From JAVJPJ01 sp040217295 (GTDB lineage: Bacteria > Pseudomonadota > Alphaproteobacteria > Rhodobacterales > Rhodobacteraceae), in the NCBI GenBank assembly GCA_964460185.1, contig CAYWTM010000047.1:1-22459 (forward strand): DNA of 22,459 nucleotides, given 5' to 3'. This document shows positions 1 through 8,168 of this stretch, piece by piece. The number at the start of each line of letters is the position of its first letter. Positions within the stretch are counted from its first letter, which is position 1. Both the position numbers and the translations under genes were made by a program. Below the pieces are notes generated by a model. The model was not told the DNA's origin and searched no databases. It saw nothing but the letters and a program-made list of their open reading frames with translations.

Positions 1-989
1 AAGCCGGTGGCCTTGGACGCCAGCGCCGAGGACCGCGACACGCGCGGGTTCATCTCGATCACGACCATGCGGCCATCGGCGGGGTTCACGGCCCATTGCA
101 CGTTCGAGCCGCCCGTTTCGACGCCGATCTCGCGCAAGACGGCGATCGAGCCGTTGCGCATGATCTGATATTCCTTGTCGGTCAGCGTCAGCGCAGGCGC
201 GACCGTGATCGAATCGCCGGTATGCACGCCCATCGGATCGACGTTTTCGATGGAACACACGATGATGGCGTTATCCGCGCGGTCGCGCACGACCTCCATC
301 TCGTATTCCTTCCAGCCCAGCAGCGATTCATCGACCAGGATCTGCGCAACCGGCGAGGCCTCCATGCCGGTCCGGCAGTAGTGCTCGTATTCCTCGCGGT
401 TATACGCGACCCCGCCGCCGGTGCCGCCAAGGGTGAAGGCGGGACGGATGATCGCAGGCAGGCCGACATATTCGATGGCATCGACGGCCATGTGCAGACC
501 GGCCTTGATGTCGTATTTTCCATCCGCGCCCCTGGGGGCCGAAATGATGGTGGCCTTGGGGTTTTCCAGCCCGATCCGGTCCATCGCTTCGCGGAACAGC
601 TTGCGGTCCTCGGCCATTTCGATGGCGGGACGTTTCGCGCCGATCATCTCGACCCCGAATTTTTCCAGCACGCCCATTTCCTCGAGTGCCAACGAGGTGT
701 TCAGGCCGGTCTGGCCACCCATCGTGGGCAGCAATGCGTCGGGTCGTTCCTTTTCGATGATCTTGGCGACAACCTCGGGGGTGATGGGTTCGATGTAGGT
801 GGCGTCGGCCAGACCCGGATCGGTCATGATCGTGGCCGGGTTGGAGTTGACCAGGATGACCCGGTACCCTTCCTCTCGCAGCGCCTTGCAGGCCTGTGCG
901 CCGGAATAGTCGAATTCGCAGGCCTGACCGATCACGATGGGGCCCGCACCGATGATCATGATGGACTGGATGTCGGTTCTTTTTGGCAT
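1..989 (-). CDS. carB: Carbamoyl-phosphate synthase large subunit, N-terminal part (cut by window edge)
   Basis: CarB makes carbamoyl phosphate from bicarbonate, ATP and ammonia delivered by the CarA subunit, feeding pyrimidine and arginine synthesis in the cytoplasm. About 329 residues are visible. The protein opens MPKRTDIQSIMIIGAGPIVI, followed by GQACEFDYSGAQACKAL, IMTDPGLADATYIEPIT, PTMGGQTGLN, RPAFTLGGTGGGV and IEMNPRVSRSSALASKATG. These are the preATP-grasp domain and the first ATP-grasp (carboxyphosphate) half of CarB. The full protein is usually about 1,070-1,110 residues, so roughly two thirds lie outside the window. The start ATG (complement of CAT at 987-989) agrees with the usual N-terminus of the family. 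A plausible promoter lies upstream at 1025-1052. It is divergent from the SMR transporter gene. Identity is very secure; the only limit is the truncation. Confidence 0.98.
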   Translation of the reverse strand, partial: MPKRTDIQSIMIIGAGPIVIGQACEFDYSGAQACKALREEGYRVILVNSNPATIMTDPGLADATYIEPITPEVVAKIIEKERPDALLPTMGGQTGLNTSLALEEMGVLEKFGVEMIGAKRPAIEMAEDRKLFREAMDRIGLENPKATIISAPRGADGKYDIKAGLHMAVDAIEYVGLPAIIRPAFTLGGTGGGVAYNREEYEHYCRTGMEASPVAQILVDESLLGWKEYEMEVVRDRADNAIIVCSIENVDPMGVHTGDSITVAPALTLTDKEYQIMRNGSIAVLREIGVETGGSNVQWAVNPADGRMVVIEMNPRVSRSSALASKATG

Positions 990-1024
990 GGCAGCCCCCA
1001 AGCGAATATGCGCAAATTCGCTGC

Positions 1025-1052
1025 GTTATACGGGACGGGCCGCGCGGCGCAA
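1025..1052 (-). promoter_or_regulatory. Candidate sigma-70-type promoter for carB
   Basis: On the minus strand a TTGCGC (-35, positions 1047-1052) and a TATAAC (-10, positions 1025-1030) are separated by 16 bp, leaving a leader of roughly 30 nt before the carB ATG. The -10 is a good match to consensus and the -35 moderate. This is by-eye recognition in a 107-bp divergent spacer. I see no clear attenuator, PyrR or ArgR site. Confidence 0.45.
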
Positions 1053-1096
1053 GGCAGTGCGGTCGATTGAATGGATCACGACGAAAAGGGATAGGC

Positions 1097-1423
1097 ATGC
1101 ATTGGCTGTATCTGGCGGTGGCGATCACCGGAGAGGTGATCGGAACGACCGCGCTGAAAGCGACCGAAGGCTTCACGCGGACAGGGCCGATCGCCATCAC
1201 AATACTCGGCTATGGGATCGCGTTCTTTTTCCTTGGACTGGTGCTGCGCACGGTGCCCGTCGGCGTGGCCTATGCCATCTGGTCCGGCGCGGGTGTGGCC
1301 CTGATCACCATCATCGGATGGGCCGTATTCGGTCAAAAGCTGGACCTGGCCGCCATGGTGGGCATCGGGTTGATCGTGGCCGGGGTCGTGGTTCTGAACA
1401 CGTTGTCCGGCTCGGTCGACTGA
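1097..1423 (+). CDS. Small multidrug resistance (SMR) family transporter, EmrE-like
   Basis: This is a 108-residue inner-membrane protein of the EmrE/QacC family, which works as an antiparallel dimer exchanging protons for cationic drugs or quaternary ammonium compounds. It has the usual SMR length and four hydrophobic segments. Hallmarks are the membrane-embedded glutamate E13 (EmrE Glu14) in ITGEVIGTTALK, the EGFTR loop, VGVAYAIWSGAG in TM3 and FGQKLDL before TM4. The ATG is preceded by a purine-rich AGGGATAGG ribosome binding site. It is divergent from carB and convergent with the cyclopropane synthase gene, so it probably stands alone. The motifs are closer to true exporters than to the SugE/Gdx guanidinium branch, but I did not run a phylogeny. 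Confidence 0.93.
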   Translation: MHWLYLAVAITGEVIGTTALKATEGFTRTGPIAITILGYGIAFFFLGLVLRTVPVGVAYAIWSGAGVALITIIGWAVFGQKLDLAAMVGIGLIVAGVVVLNTLSGSVD

Positions 1424-1454
1424 GGGCACACCCCCCTGAGCCGACGGGCCGCCA

Positions 1455-2681
1455 TCACTCGGCCGCCCGCAACTGCGATGTCACCCTGGCCGGGTAGAGG
1501 TAGTCACGCGTCAGGGGAACCGCCTGCTGCTGGTGCGCCAATTGCACCTGGAACACGCATTGCCGGTTATGCCGGAACGTATGTTCCGCCGCCTTCAGAT
1601 AATAGCGCCACATCCGGCAGAACCGGTCGTCATACAGGGCGCGGGCCTTGTCCTCATTGGCCTGAAACCGGCGGTGCCAGTGATTCAGGGTTTCCGCGTA
1701 GTGCAGACGCCAGACCTCGATGTCAGTGGGATAAAGACCCGCCTGTTCGGTGGCCGTGGCGACCTCGGACAGGGACGGGCAATAGCCGCCGGGAAAGATG
1801 TACTTGGCGATCCACGGGCTTGTCGCACCCGGAGGAGCCGTGCGCCCTATCGTGTGGATCAGCGCCACACCGTCCGCAGTCAGCCGGTCGCGCACCTGGT
1901 TGAAAAACTGGACGTAATGGGGCTGGCCCACATGTTCGAACATGCCGATGGATACGATACGGTCGAACTGCCCCCGCACGGCGCGATAATCCGTCAACTC
2001 GAACCGGACGCGATCCGACAGGCCCGCCGCCTCGGCGCGTTCGCTGGCGACCTTGTGCTGTTCGGTCGACAGCGTCACCCCCAGAACCCTGACCCCGTAA
2101 TCGCGCGCCAGCGTCAGCGCCATGCCGCCCCAGCCGCAGCCGATCTCGAACACTTCCATATCGGGCTCCAGCACGAGCTTGCCGGCAATATGGTGTTTCT
2201 TGGCGGCCTGCGCCTGCTCCAGCGTCATGTCCGGTTGCGCGAAATAGGCGCAGGAATACTGCCGGTCCTCATCCAGGAACAGATCGTACAGCTCGCCCGA
2301 CAGGTCATAGTGATGGGCCACGTTGGCGCGCGCCTTTTGGGCGGGATTGTTCTGGTCGATCCAGCGTTTGGCGCGGCGGAAGCGTTGCCCGGCCTTGCGC
2401 CACCACGCCTTGTTCTGCGCGGAATTGCGCACGATGGTCGTGAAAAAGGCGTCCAGGTCGTCGCCTTCTATGGTGGCACGGCCATCCATGTAAGCCTCGC
2501 CCAGCGCAAGTTCCGTTTGCAGCACCAGCAGTCGCGGCAAGCCAGGATCATGAAGGTGCAGTGTTGCATCGGCCCTGTCGCCCGGTCCATAGCGCCGTGT
2601 CGTGCCATCGGGGTAGACGATGTCCATCGCGCCGATCTGGAAGAACTGGCGCAGCATCGTGTCAAGAACCCGGTCCCACAT
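1455..2681 (-). CDS. cfa: Cyclopropane-fatty-acyl-phospholipid synthase (CFA synthase family)
   Basis: A 408-residue SAM-dependent methyltransferase that adds a methylene bridge across the double bond of unsaturated phospholipid acyl chains at the inner membrane. Visible features: an N-terminal SCP2-like lipid-binding region (about 1-110); NVAHHYDLSGELYDLFLD at about 120-137; YSCAYF at about 142-147 (conserved in the family); the SAM-binding motif VFEIGCGWGG at 177-186; then GMFEHVG and FPGGYCPSLSEV. The length suits the family. I chose the ATG at 2681 (MWDRVLDTML). An in-frame TTG 19 codons upstream would add only a very basic, unconserved stretch. It is convergent with the SMR gene. Alphaproteobacterial paralogues act on hydroxy- or cis-vaccenoyl lipids, so the exact substrate is uncertain; the family is not. 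Confidence 0.93.
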   Translation of the reverse strand: MWDRVLDTMLRQFFQIGAMDIVYPDGTTRRYGPGDRADATLHLHDPGLPRLLVLQTELALGEAYMDGRATIEGDDLDAFFTTIVRNSAQNKAWWRKAGQRFRRAKRWIDQNNPAQKARANVAHHYDLSGELYDLFLDEDRQYSCAYFAQPDMTLEQAQAAKKHHIAGKLVLEPDMEVFEIGCGWGGMALTLARDYGVRVLGVTLSTEQHKVASERAEAAGLSDRVRFELTDYRAVRGQFDRIVSIGMFEHVGQPHYVQFFNQVRDRLTADGVALIHTIGRTAPPGATSPWIAKYIFPGGYCPSLSEVATATEQAGLYPTDIEVWRLHYAETLNHWHRRFQANEDKARALYDDRFCRMWRYYLKAAEHTFRHNRQCVFQVQLAHQQQAVPLTRDYLYPARVTSQLRAAE

Positions 2682-2785
2682 CGCGTATATCCTCGCAATT
2701 ATGGCCTGCCGAAACCTGCGCCGTGCATTGTGCCGCAAATTGCGCGATGTGAAAAGGGGAGCGCCCGCAAGCGGCGGAATCCCGC

Positions 2786-2817
2786 AAAAAGCCGGCAGGT
2801 TACGCCGCTATCCGGGC
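2786..2817 (-). terminator. Weak candidate intrinsic terminator after the lipoprotein gene
   Basis: Downstream of the lipoprotein stop, the minus strand has GCCCGG (2812-2817), a loop, and CCGGC (2791-2795), followed at once by five T residues (complement of A at 2786-2790). The stem is short and needs one bulged C, so this is a modest candidate that could end the SLC13-lipoprotein transcript. Confidence 0.35.
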
Positions 2818-2843
2818 ATTCGGGAATCGGTCGATGACCCGGC

Positions 2844-3215
2844 CTAGTCGACCAGCCCGTCGGGCGTTTCGAACACGCGCGCGCGGCCCATGCCGTCTAT
2901 GATCGTGACGGTCGCGATGGGTGACAACGCGTCCGGCGCGCCCAGCGCGGTGAACACCTCTTGCAGGATCAGGCGAACGGGGTTTGTGCCGGGGTCGATC
3001 TCGACCGTGTAGCCATAGCTCCACGGGCATGATTGCAGGGTTCCGGACCAGCCTGCCGGGCTGTCACCCGGCGCGGCCCCCCGGCAAAGAGACCCGTCGC
3101 TCATGCCCACGGTCAGGAGATCACGGTCGATCTGCACGTCACGCGGGGCGGCCGGCCCCGTGGTGCAAGCGGCCAAAGACGCGAGGCAGATAAAGGCGGC
3201 AAGGACAAAACGCAT
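2844..3215 (-). CDS. Small predicted lipoprotein of unknown function
   Basis: A 123-residue protein I do not recognise. It begins MRFVLAAFICLASLAACTTG, a type II signal peptide with lipobox LAAC, so Cys17 should become the lipidated N-terminus. The mature part contains SLCRG and SCPWSYGY (two cysteines that could pair), then VEIDPGTNPVRLILQEVF, and ends ARVFETPDGLVD. Its start lies 24 bp after the end of the SLC13 transporter on the same strand, suggesting co-transcription. The start is fixed by the signal peptide. It probably sits on the periplasmic face of the inner or outer membrane. It is not recognisably a known transporter partner, so I infer no function. Confidence 0.75.
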   Translation of the reverse strand: MRFVLAAFICLASLAACTTGPAAPRDVQIDRDLLTVGMSDGSLCRGAAPGDSPAGWSGTLQSCPWSYGYTVEIDPGTNPVRLILQEVFTALGAPDALSPIATVTIIDGMGRARVFETPDGLVD

Positions 3216-3238
3216 GGAACGGGGCCTTTCGGGGCTGC

Positions 3239-5017
3239 TCAAAGGGGCCAGATCAGCGGAATGGCCAGACAGACCACCACGCCGAGGCTCAGGTTCAAGG
3301 GAATACCAATTCGCATGAAGTCGGTAAACCGGTAGCCGCCGGGACCATAGACCAGCATGTTGGTCTGATACCCGATGGGTGTTGCGAAACAGGCAGAGGC
3401 CGCGATCATCACCGCCACGACCAATGGGCGCGGATCGATGCCCGTGGCCTGCGCCAGCGCGATGGCGATCGGCGCCATGATCACGGCGATGGCATTGTTC
3501 GATACCAGCTCGGTCAGGATCGTGGTGATGAAATAGACCGCAAACACCACCGCCAGCGGCGGCAGGTCGGTCAGCCACGGCGCGACCTGCCCCACGATCA
3601 ACTGTATCGCGCCGGTATGGTCCAGCGCGGCACCCACGGCCAGCATCGCAAAGATCAGCGCCAGAAGCCGCCCTTCGATAAAGGAAAACGCCTCTTCCGC
3701 GTCGATGCACCCGGTCAGCAGAACAACGGCCACGGCGATGATGACAAGCGCCAGCAAGGGGGCCACGTTGAAGGCGGCCAGAATGACGATACCTGCCATG
3801 GCGGCGATGGCGATCGGGGATTTTTCCCGGCGATACGCGCGTTCCGACGGCTGCGAGACATCGACCAGGTCCATGTCTGCGGCCAGCCGCTGGATATCGG
3901 CCGGATCACCTTCCAGCAAAAGCGTGTCGCCCACGCGAATGGTCAGGTTGTCCAGCTGAGTGCCGATATTCTGGTTCCGCCTGTGAACGGCCAGCGGATA
4001 AACGCCATACCGACGCCGCAGGCGCAGGTTGCCAAGGGTGCGCCCCACCATGCGCGCGCCCGGCGTGATCAGCACCTCGACCGTCGTCGTGCGCACCGAT
4101 GACAGCTTGTCCACCGTCTTGAGCTCCTTTGACGCCTGAAGGCCCAGAACCTCGGTCATGTCGGTTCGCAAGACGACGCGGTCGCCCGCTTGCACCACGA
4201 CCCCCGACATGTCCCGGCGCAGCGAGGCATCCCCCCGCAGCACGTCGATCAGCCGCACACCGTCGCGGCGGAACAGATCCACCTCGTTCACGTTCTGCCC
4301 GATCAGGGCGCTGTCTTCGGGCACCGCGACCTCTGTAAAGAACTTGGCCTTGGCCCGTCCGCCCAACAGCGCCGCCATCGAGGCGCGTTCCGGCAAGAGG
4401 TGGCGGCCGATGAACGTCAGGTAGACAAAGCCCCATGCCACGACCACAAGACCGATCGGCGTGATCTCGAAGATCGAGAACGGCTCCAGCCCCTGGGCGC
4501 GGGCAACGCCATCGACCAGCAGGTTGGTGGATGTCCCGATCAGTGTCAGCGTGCCCCCCATGATCGCCGCATAGCTGAGCGGGATCAGCAGTTTCGAGGT
4601 CGACTGGCCCAGAACCCGGGAAATCTGGACGAAGACGGGGATCATGATCACCACGATGGGCGTGTTGTTCATGAAGGCCGAGGCGATCGCCACGAACCCC
4701 AAAAGCGTCGTGACGGCCAATGTCGGGTTGGTTCCGGCCTTGGCCTCGGCGAACTTGGTCAGCTTGTCGAGCGATCCCGTGCGCACCAGCGCGCCCATGA
4801 CGATGAACATCGCGGCAATGGTCCACGGCGCGGGGTTCGACAAGACCTCGGTCGCCCGGTCCATCGGCAAAAGACCAAGGATCAACAGCGCCGCGACACC
4901 GCCGATCGCGACCACTTCCGTCGGCCAACGCTCCCTCAGGAACATCCCGAACATCGCGATCAGGATGAACAATGTCAGGATACCTTGGCCGGTCTCAGAC
5001 AGGGGAAGGTCTATCAT
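3239..5017 (-). CDS. SLC13/DASS-type anion or sodium symporter with two RCK_C (TrkA-C) domains
   Basis: A 592-residue inner-membrane protein of the ion-transporter superfamily that includes SLC13, ArsB/NhaD and CitM proteins. An N-terminal membrane half (about 1-205) has AFMNNTPIVVIMIPV and GGTLTLIGTSTNLLVDG, the re-entrant substrate and sodium motifs. A cytoplasmic insert (about 215-395) holds two TrkA-C-like segments, around ALIGQNVNEVDLFRRDGVRLI and ARMVGRTLGNLRLRRRYGV. A C-terminal membrane half ends with ELVSNNAIAVIMAPIAIALA and TPIGYQTNMLVYGPGGY, the second copy of the inverted repeat. Such SLC13-RCK_C proteins include sulfate, phosphate and dicarboxylate carriers; the sequence alone does not settle the substrate. 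It heads a probable two-gene unit with the lipoprotein. Confidence 0.9.
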   Translation of the reverse strand: MIDLPLSETGQGILTLFILIAMFGMFLRERWPTEVVAIGGVAALLILGLLPMDRATEVLSNPAPWTIAAMFIVMGALVRTGSLDKLTKFAEAKAGTNPTLAVTTLLGFVAIASAFMNNTPIVVIMIPVFVQISRVLGQSTSKLLIPLSYAAIMGGTLTLIGTSTNLLVDGVARAQGLEPFSIFEITPIGLVVVAWGFVYLTFIGRHLLPERASMAALLGGRAKAKFFTEVAVPEDSALIGQNVNEVDLFRRDGVRLIDVLRGDASLRRDMSGVVVQAGDRVVLRTDMTEVLGLQASKELKTVDKLSSVRTTTVEVLITPGARMVGRTLGNLRLRRRYGVYPLAVHRRNQNIGTQLDNLTIRVGDTLLLEGDPADIQRLAADMDLVDVSQPSERAYRREKSPIAIAAMAGIVILAAFNVAPLLALVIIAVAVVLLTGCIDAEEAFSFIEGRLLALIFAMLAVGAALDHTGAIQLIVGQVAPWLTDLPPLAVVFAVYFITTILTELVSNNAIAVIMAPIAIALAQATGIDPRPLVVAVMIAASACFATPIGYQTNMLVYGPGGYRFTDFMRIGIPLNLSLGVVVCLAIPLIWPL

Positions 5018-5103
5018 CCGGGTCCCTTCGGTTCAGGGCCGCACAATTTGCCCCGAATGACGAGTTTAGCGATAGGCGGGCAGGCCGCAAGCGCGCTTTC
5101 TCC

Positions 5104-5129
5104 CGCGGGGCGCCGCATGGGCCCCCGCG
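5104..5129. terminator. GC-rich hairpin between the DMT transporter and SLC13 genes
   Basis: CGCGGGG (5104-5110) and CCCCGCG (5123-5129) form a perfect 7-bp stem with a 12-nt loop, directly after the stop codon of the DMT transporter gene. There is no T tract, so it may only stabilise the 3' end or assist termination. Confidence 0.3.
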
Positions 5130-5130
5130 T

Positions 5131-6036
5131 TCATTCTGCCGCCGTTGCAGGCTCGGGCTGACGGGGCTGCACCAGGAACAGGCCGATCATCATCAAGACC
5201 AGCGCCCCCCAGACCCATGTGGAATAGCTTTCGTCAAGGATCAGCCTGGCCCACAGGATGCCAAAGCCCGTCACCAGATAGCTGACCTGTGCCGCAAAGA
5301 CGGATCCGGCGCGCACCACCAGCCAGACATAGGTCGCATAGGTCAGCGCATGGATGACGGACGATGCCAGCACCGCCAGGTCGGGCGCGCCGAAGGGCGC
5401 GGTCGGCGTGATCCATTCGCCGGTGACGATGGCCAGGGGCGCGGTCAGGACCATGCCCACGACGGATGCGCCCAACAGCACCTGAACAGGATCAAGACCC
5501 CGGGTACCAGTGCGGGCCACGAAATTGCCCTCGATCGCGTAAAAGGCGGGCGCGATCAGCGCAACCGGCAGCCACAGCGCCATCGCGGGGTCTGGCAGAC
5601 TGGCTTCGGGCAGGGCGATCAGCGCGATGGCGGCCAGCCCCAGCGCAAGCCCCGTGAACCGCAAGGTGGAAAACCGGTCCATGCCCAGCATCAGCGCAAT
5701 CGGAAAGGCGAACATGGGCACCAGCGACAACACGATCGACAAGATGCCCGACGGCAGATGAACAGCGGCGGTATAGCTTGCGGCATTGGGCAAGAGCGTG
5801 CCGATCAGCGCCATGATCACGTAGAAGGTGACATGCCGGCGCTCCATCGGCAGGGTTTGGCCGCGCAGGACGGTGATCGCGCCCAGCAGCACCACGCCAA
5901 TGACGAATTGCCAGAATATGATGCCGAAATGGCGATAGCCTTCCGATACGGCGATCTTGGCCAGGGGCTGCGTGATGCCCCAGCCCGCGCCCATTGCGAT
6001 CAGGACAGCTGCGTAAAGGGCCCAGTCACGGCGCAT
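5131..6036 (-). CDS. DMT superfamily (EamA) metabolite exporter
   Basis: A 301-residue inner-membrane protein with about ten hydrophobic segments in two EamA repeats, as in the drug/metabolite transporter superfamily. The first repeat begins around ALYAAVLIAMGAGWGITQPLA and the second around LWLPVALIAPAFYAIEGNF. SGILSIVLSLVPMFAFPIAL and GSVFAAQVSYLVTGFGILWA are the matching helices before the ends of each half. Start MRRDWALY overlaps the 3' end of the upstream phosphodiesterase gene by 11 nt, which implies translation from one mRNA. Substrates in this family range from amino acids to riboflavin, and nothing here decides between them. Confidence 0.88.
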   Translation of the reverse strand: MRRDWALYAAVLIAMGAGWGITQPLAKIAVSEGYRHFGIIFWQFVIGVVLLGAITVLRGQTLPMERRHVTFYVIMALIGTLLPNAASYTAAVHLPSGILSIVLSLVPMFAFPIALMLGMDRFSTLRFTGLALGLAAIALIALPEASLPDPAMALWLPVALIAPAFYAIEGNFVARTGTRGLDPVQVLLGASVVGMVLTAPLAIVTGEWITPTAPFGAPDLAVLASSVIHALTYATYVWLVVRAGSVFAAQVSYLVTGFGILWARLILDESYSTWVWGALVLMMIGLFLVQPRQPEPATAAE

Positions 6037-6847
6037 CGGGGCCCGAAGGCTGCAACCGCCCCCCTGCACGCACAGCGCAAACCGACAAGGCCGCGCCGGT
6101 CTTGTCGTCGGTTTCCACGAAGACGCCCGACAGCGTCGCGGCACCGGCGGCGGGGGTGAACCTGTCTTTCGGCATCCCGGTGATGAAGCGGCGCAGCGGT
6201 TCGTCCTTTTGCATGCCGATGACGGAATGATAATCGCCGCACATCCCGGCATCGGTCTGATAGGCGGTGCCGCCGGGCAGGATCATCGCGTCGGCGGTTG
6301 GCACATGGGTATGGGTGCCCACCACAAGGCTGGCACGCCCGTCGCAATAATGCCCCGTGGCCATCTTTTCCGACGTCGCCTCGGCATGGATGTCGACCAG
6401 GACCGCGTTGGCCTGCCCGCCGCGCGGATATTTCCGGAGCTCGGCCTCCAGCGCCGAAAACGGATCGGAAAAGGGCCGTTTCATGAACACCTGCCCCAGC
6501 GCCTGAAGCACAAGGATCTGCTTGCCCGACTGCGTCCGGAACAGGCGCGCGCCCGCACCCGGCGCGGTCTTGGCATAGTTGAGCGGACGCAAGATGCGCG
6601 GCTCGGTGGCGATGAACTGCAGCATCTCGCGCTGGTCGAACGCATGATCGCCCAGCGTGATGCAATCGGCCCCCGCCTCCAGCAGGTCCTTGGCATGAGC
6701 CGCCGACAGCCCCGCGCCCGAGGTGGCGTTCTCGCCGTTGACCACGACGAAATCCAGCCGCCATTCGGTGCGGAGTGCAGGCAGATGAGAGGCAATGGCG
6801 GCGCGGCCGGATCGGCCCATGACGTCGCCCAGAAACAGAATACGCAT
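6026..6847 (-). CDS. YmdB-type metallophosphoesterase (TIGR00282 family)
   Basis: A 273-residue cytoplasmic metal-dependent phosphodiesterase. Relatives of Bacillus YmdB hydrolyse 2',3'-cyclic nucleotides and affect RNA processing. Metal-site motifs are GDVMG (Asp8), NGEN (38-40 region), LGDHAFDQ (about 66-72), VLVDIHAEATSEK and GTHTHVPTAD, followed by YQTDAGMCG. At the LGDHAFDQ site many relatives have LGNHTWD. Here Asp replaces the Asn at about position 67; I believe this is normal in alphaproteobacteria but have not checked. The ATG at 6847 gives the exact family start MRILFLGDVMG. It sits 40 bp after the 5-formyl-THF cyclo-ligase gene and overlaps the next gene by 11 nt, so the three form one likely operon. 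Confidence 0.9.
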   Translation of the reverse strand: MRILFLGDVMGRSGRAAIASHLPALRTEWRLDFVVVNGENATSGAGLSAAHAKDLLEAGADCITLGDHAFDQREMLQFIATEPRILRPLNYAKTAPGAGARLFRTQSGKQILVLQALGQVFMKRPFSDPFSALEAELRKYPRGGQANAVLVDIHAEATSEKMATGHYCDGRASLVVGTHTHVPTADAMILPGGTAYQTDAGMCGDYHSVIGMQKDEPLRRFITGMPKDRFTPAAGAATLSGVFVETDDKTGAALSVCAVRAGGRLQPSGPDAP

Positions 6848-6887
6848 GGGCGAAGGCGTAGGGCCTTCAAGCCCGCGCGGCAAGGGG

Positions 6888-7454
6888 TCAGGGGCGGCGG
6901 ATGCCGTGTTCGGTGACAATCGCATCCAGCCGATGATCCGTCGGCTCCAGCGGAAGGTCGGGCAGCTTTTGCGCGGCAAAGGCGAAACCGACCGCACGGG
7001 TGGGCGCGGCGGCACACAGTCGGGCAAGGGTCCGGTCGTAGAACCCGCCCCCATAGCCAAGACGGTTGCAGCCGCGGTCGAACCCCACCAGCGGCACGAT
7101 CAGCGTATCGGGCACCAGCCAGTCGCCCCGTGACGGGATTTGCGCGCCGAACGGCCCTTCGACCAGCGGGCAACCGGGGGTCCATTGGCGAAAATCAAGC
7201 GGCTGTCCGGCACCCGCGATGACCGGGACGCAAATCCGCGCGCCAAGTTCCGACAGCAGCGTCATCGCCGGCACGGGATCAAGTTCGGTCCGAATCGGCA
7301 TGTAGCCGGCAATGGTGCGGCCCTCCGGACGGCCGATCTCGGCCATGATCCAGTTGGTCGCGGACGCCACGGCCCCGGTCTCGTGCCGCGCATCAAAGGC
7401 GGCCTTGCGGGCGGCATAGGCGGTCTTGCGAAGGGCGGCTTTGGCGTCGGACAT
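6888..7454 (-). CDS. ygfA: 5-formyltetrahydrofolate cyclo-ligase
   Basis: A 188-residue cytoplasmic enzyme that converts 5-formyl-THF to 5,10-methenyl-THF using ATP, returning a storage folate to the one-carbon pool. Characteristic motifs are the N-terminal KAALRKTAYAARKAAFDAR basic helix, YMPIRTELDP (51-60), VPLVGFDRGCNRLGYGGGFYDR (120-141, the phosphate-binding loop and catalytic region) and VGFAFAAQKL. Length and start (MSDAKAALRK) suit the family. In Rhodobacter sphaeroides the homologue is called salA and is transcribed with 6S RNA lying just upstream. Here only 99 bp separate this gene from a divergent gene, leaving no room for a normal 6S RNA. Confidence 0.95.
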   Translation of the reverse strand: MSDAKAALRKTAYAARKAAFDARHETGAVASATNWIMAEIGRPEGRTIAGYMPIRTELDPVPAMTLLSELGARICVPVIAGAGQPLDFRQWTPGCPLVEGPFGAQIPSRGDWLVPDTLIVPLVGFDRGCNRLGYGGGFYDRTLARLCAAAPTRAVGFAFAAQKLPDLPLEPTDHRLDAIVTEHGIRRP

Positions 7455-7553
7455 GCGCGCACAAAGAATTCTTGTAGCAGGTTTGGCAAGACTTTTCGAA
7501 ACGCCTCAGGCGCTGTAGGTCGAACACATGGGACACAGCCCGGGGGGCCTGGA

Positions 7554-8168
7554 ATGCTGACACTGGATCATTTCGCGATTGCAACGACCCGTCTGGCGGA
7601 CGGCGTCGCCGATATCGAAACCGCCCTGCGCGTGGATCTCGCGCCCGGCGGCCAGCACGAGGCGATGGGAACCCATAACCGGCTCTTGTCGCTTGGACCC
7701 GACGAATACCTCGAGGTCATCGCGATCGATCCCCTGGGCCAGCGCCCGGCGCAGCCGCGCTGGTTCGATCTGGACAATTTCGAAGGCCGCACCCGGCCCA
7801 CCACCTGGATCTGCCGCTGTCCCGATCTGGAGGCCGCGCTGGCCGCGTCGCCTGCGGGGGTCGGCAGCCCCTGGGACCTGGCGCGTGGCGATCTGCGCTG
7901 GCGCATGGCCGTGCCGGCGGACGGCAAACTGCCCTTCGCCGGTCTGTTCCCGGCCCTGATCGAATGGCAGGGCGCGGCGCACCCCGCCCCGCGCCTGCCG
8001 GACCGTGATGTGCGGCTGAAGGCGATCGTGCTCCATAGCCCCGAGGCCGGGGCGCTGGCGGACGCATTGGCCGGGCTGATGGACGATCCGCGGCTTTCGG
8101 TGGTGTCCGCCCCTGCCCCGCGACTGCAGATCGTGTTGCATACGCCCGGGGGCGACGTGACCTTATGA
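7554..8168 (+). CDS. VOC-fold glyoxalase-like domain protein
   Basis: A 204-residue protein of the vicinal-oxygen-chelate fold, closest by eye to the Glyoxalase_3 type. The opening MLTLDHFAIATTRLADGVA carries the usual metal-ligand-like histidine (LDH), followed by GGQHEAMGTHNRLLSLG and DEYLEVIAIDP, where a glutamate ligand is expected. A second, weaker half runs from about residue 120 to 204. Members of this group are mostly uncharacterised, so I do not claim glyoxalase activity. The ATG at 7554 is preceded by a G-rich stretch. Its stop overlaps the next gene's start as ATGA, so the two are translationally coupled. Confidence 0.85.
   Translation: MLTLDHFAIATTRLADGVADIETALRVDLAPGGQHEAMGTHNRLLSLGPDEYLEVIAIDPLGQRPAQPRWFDLDNFEGRTRPTTWICRCPDLEAALAASPAGVGSPWDLARGDLRWRMAVPADGKLPFAGLFPALIEWQGAAHPAPRLPDRDVRLKAIVLHSPEAGALADALAGLMDDPRLSVVSAPAPRLQIVLHTPGGDVTL

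Noticed and set aside
96..1070. A 324-codon plus-strand frame
   Set aside because: It is antisense to carB, which has a clear family sequence throughout.
2682..2738. TTG start 19 codons upstream for the cyclopropane synthase
   Set aside because: The added residues are a strongly basic run unlike the family N-terminus; the ATG at 2681 fits.
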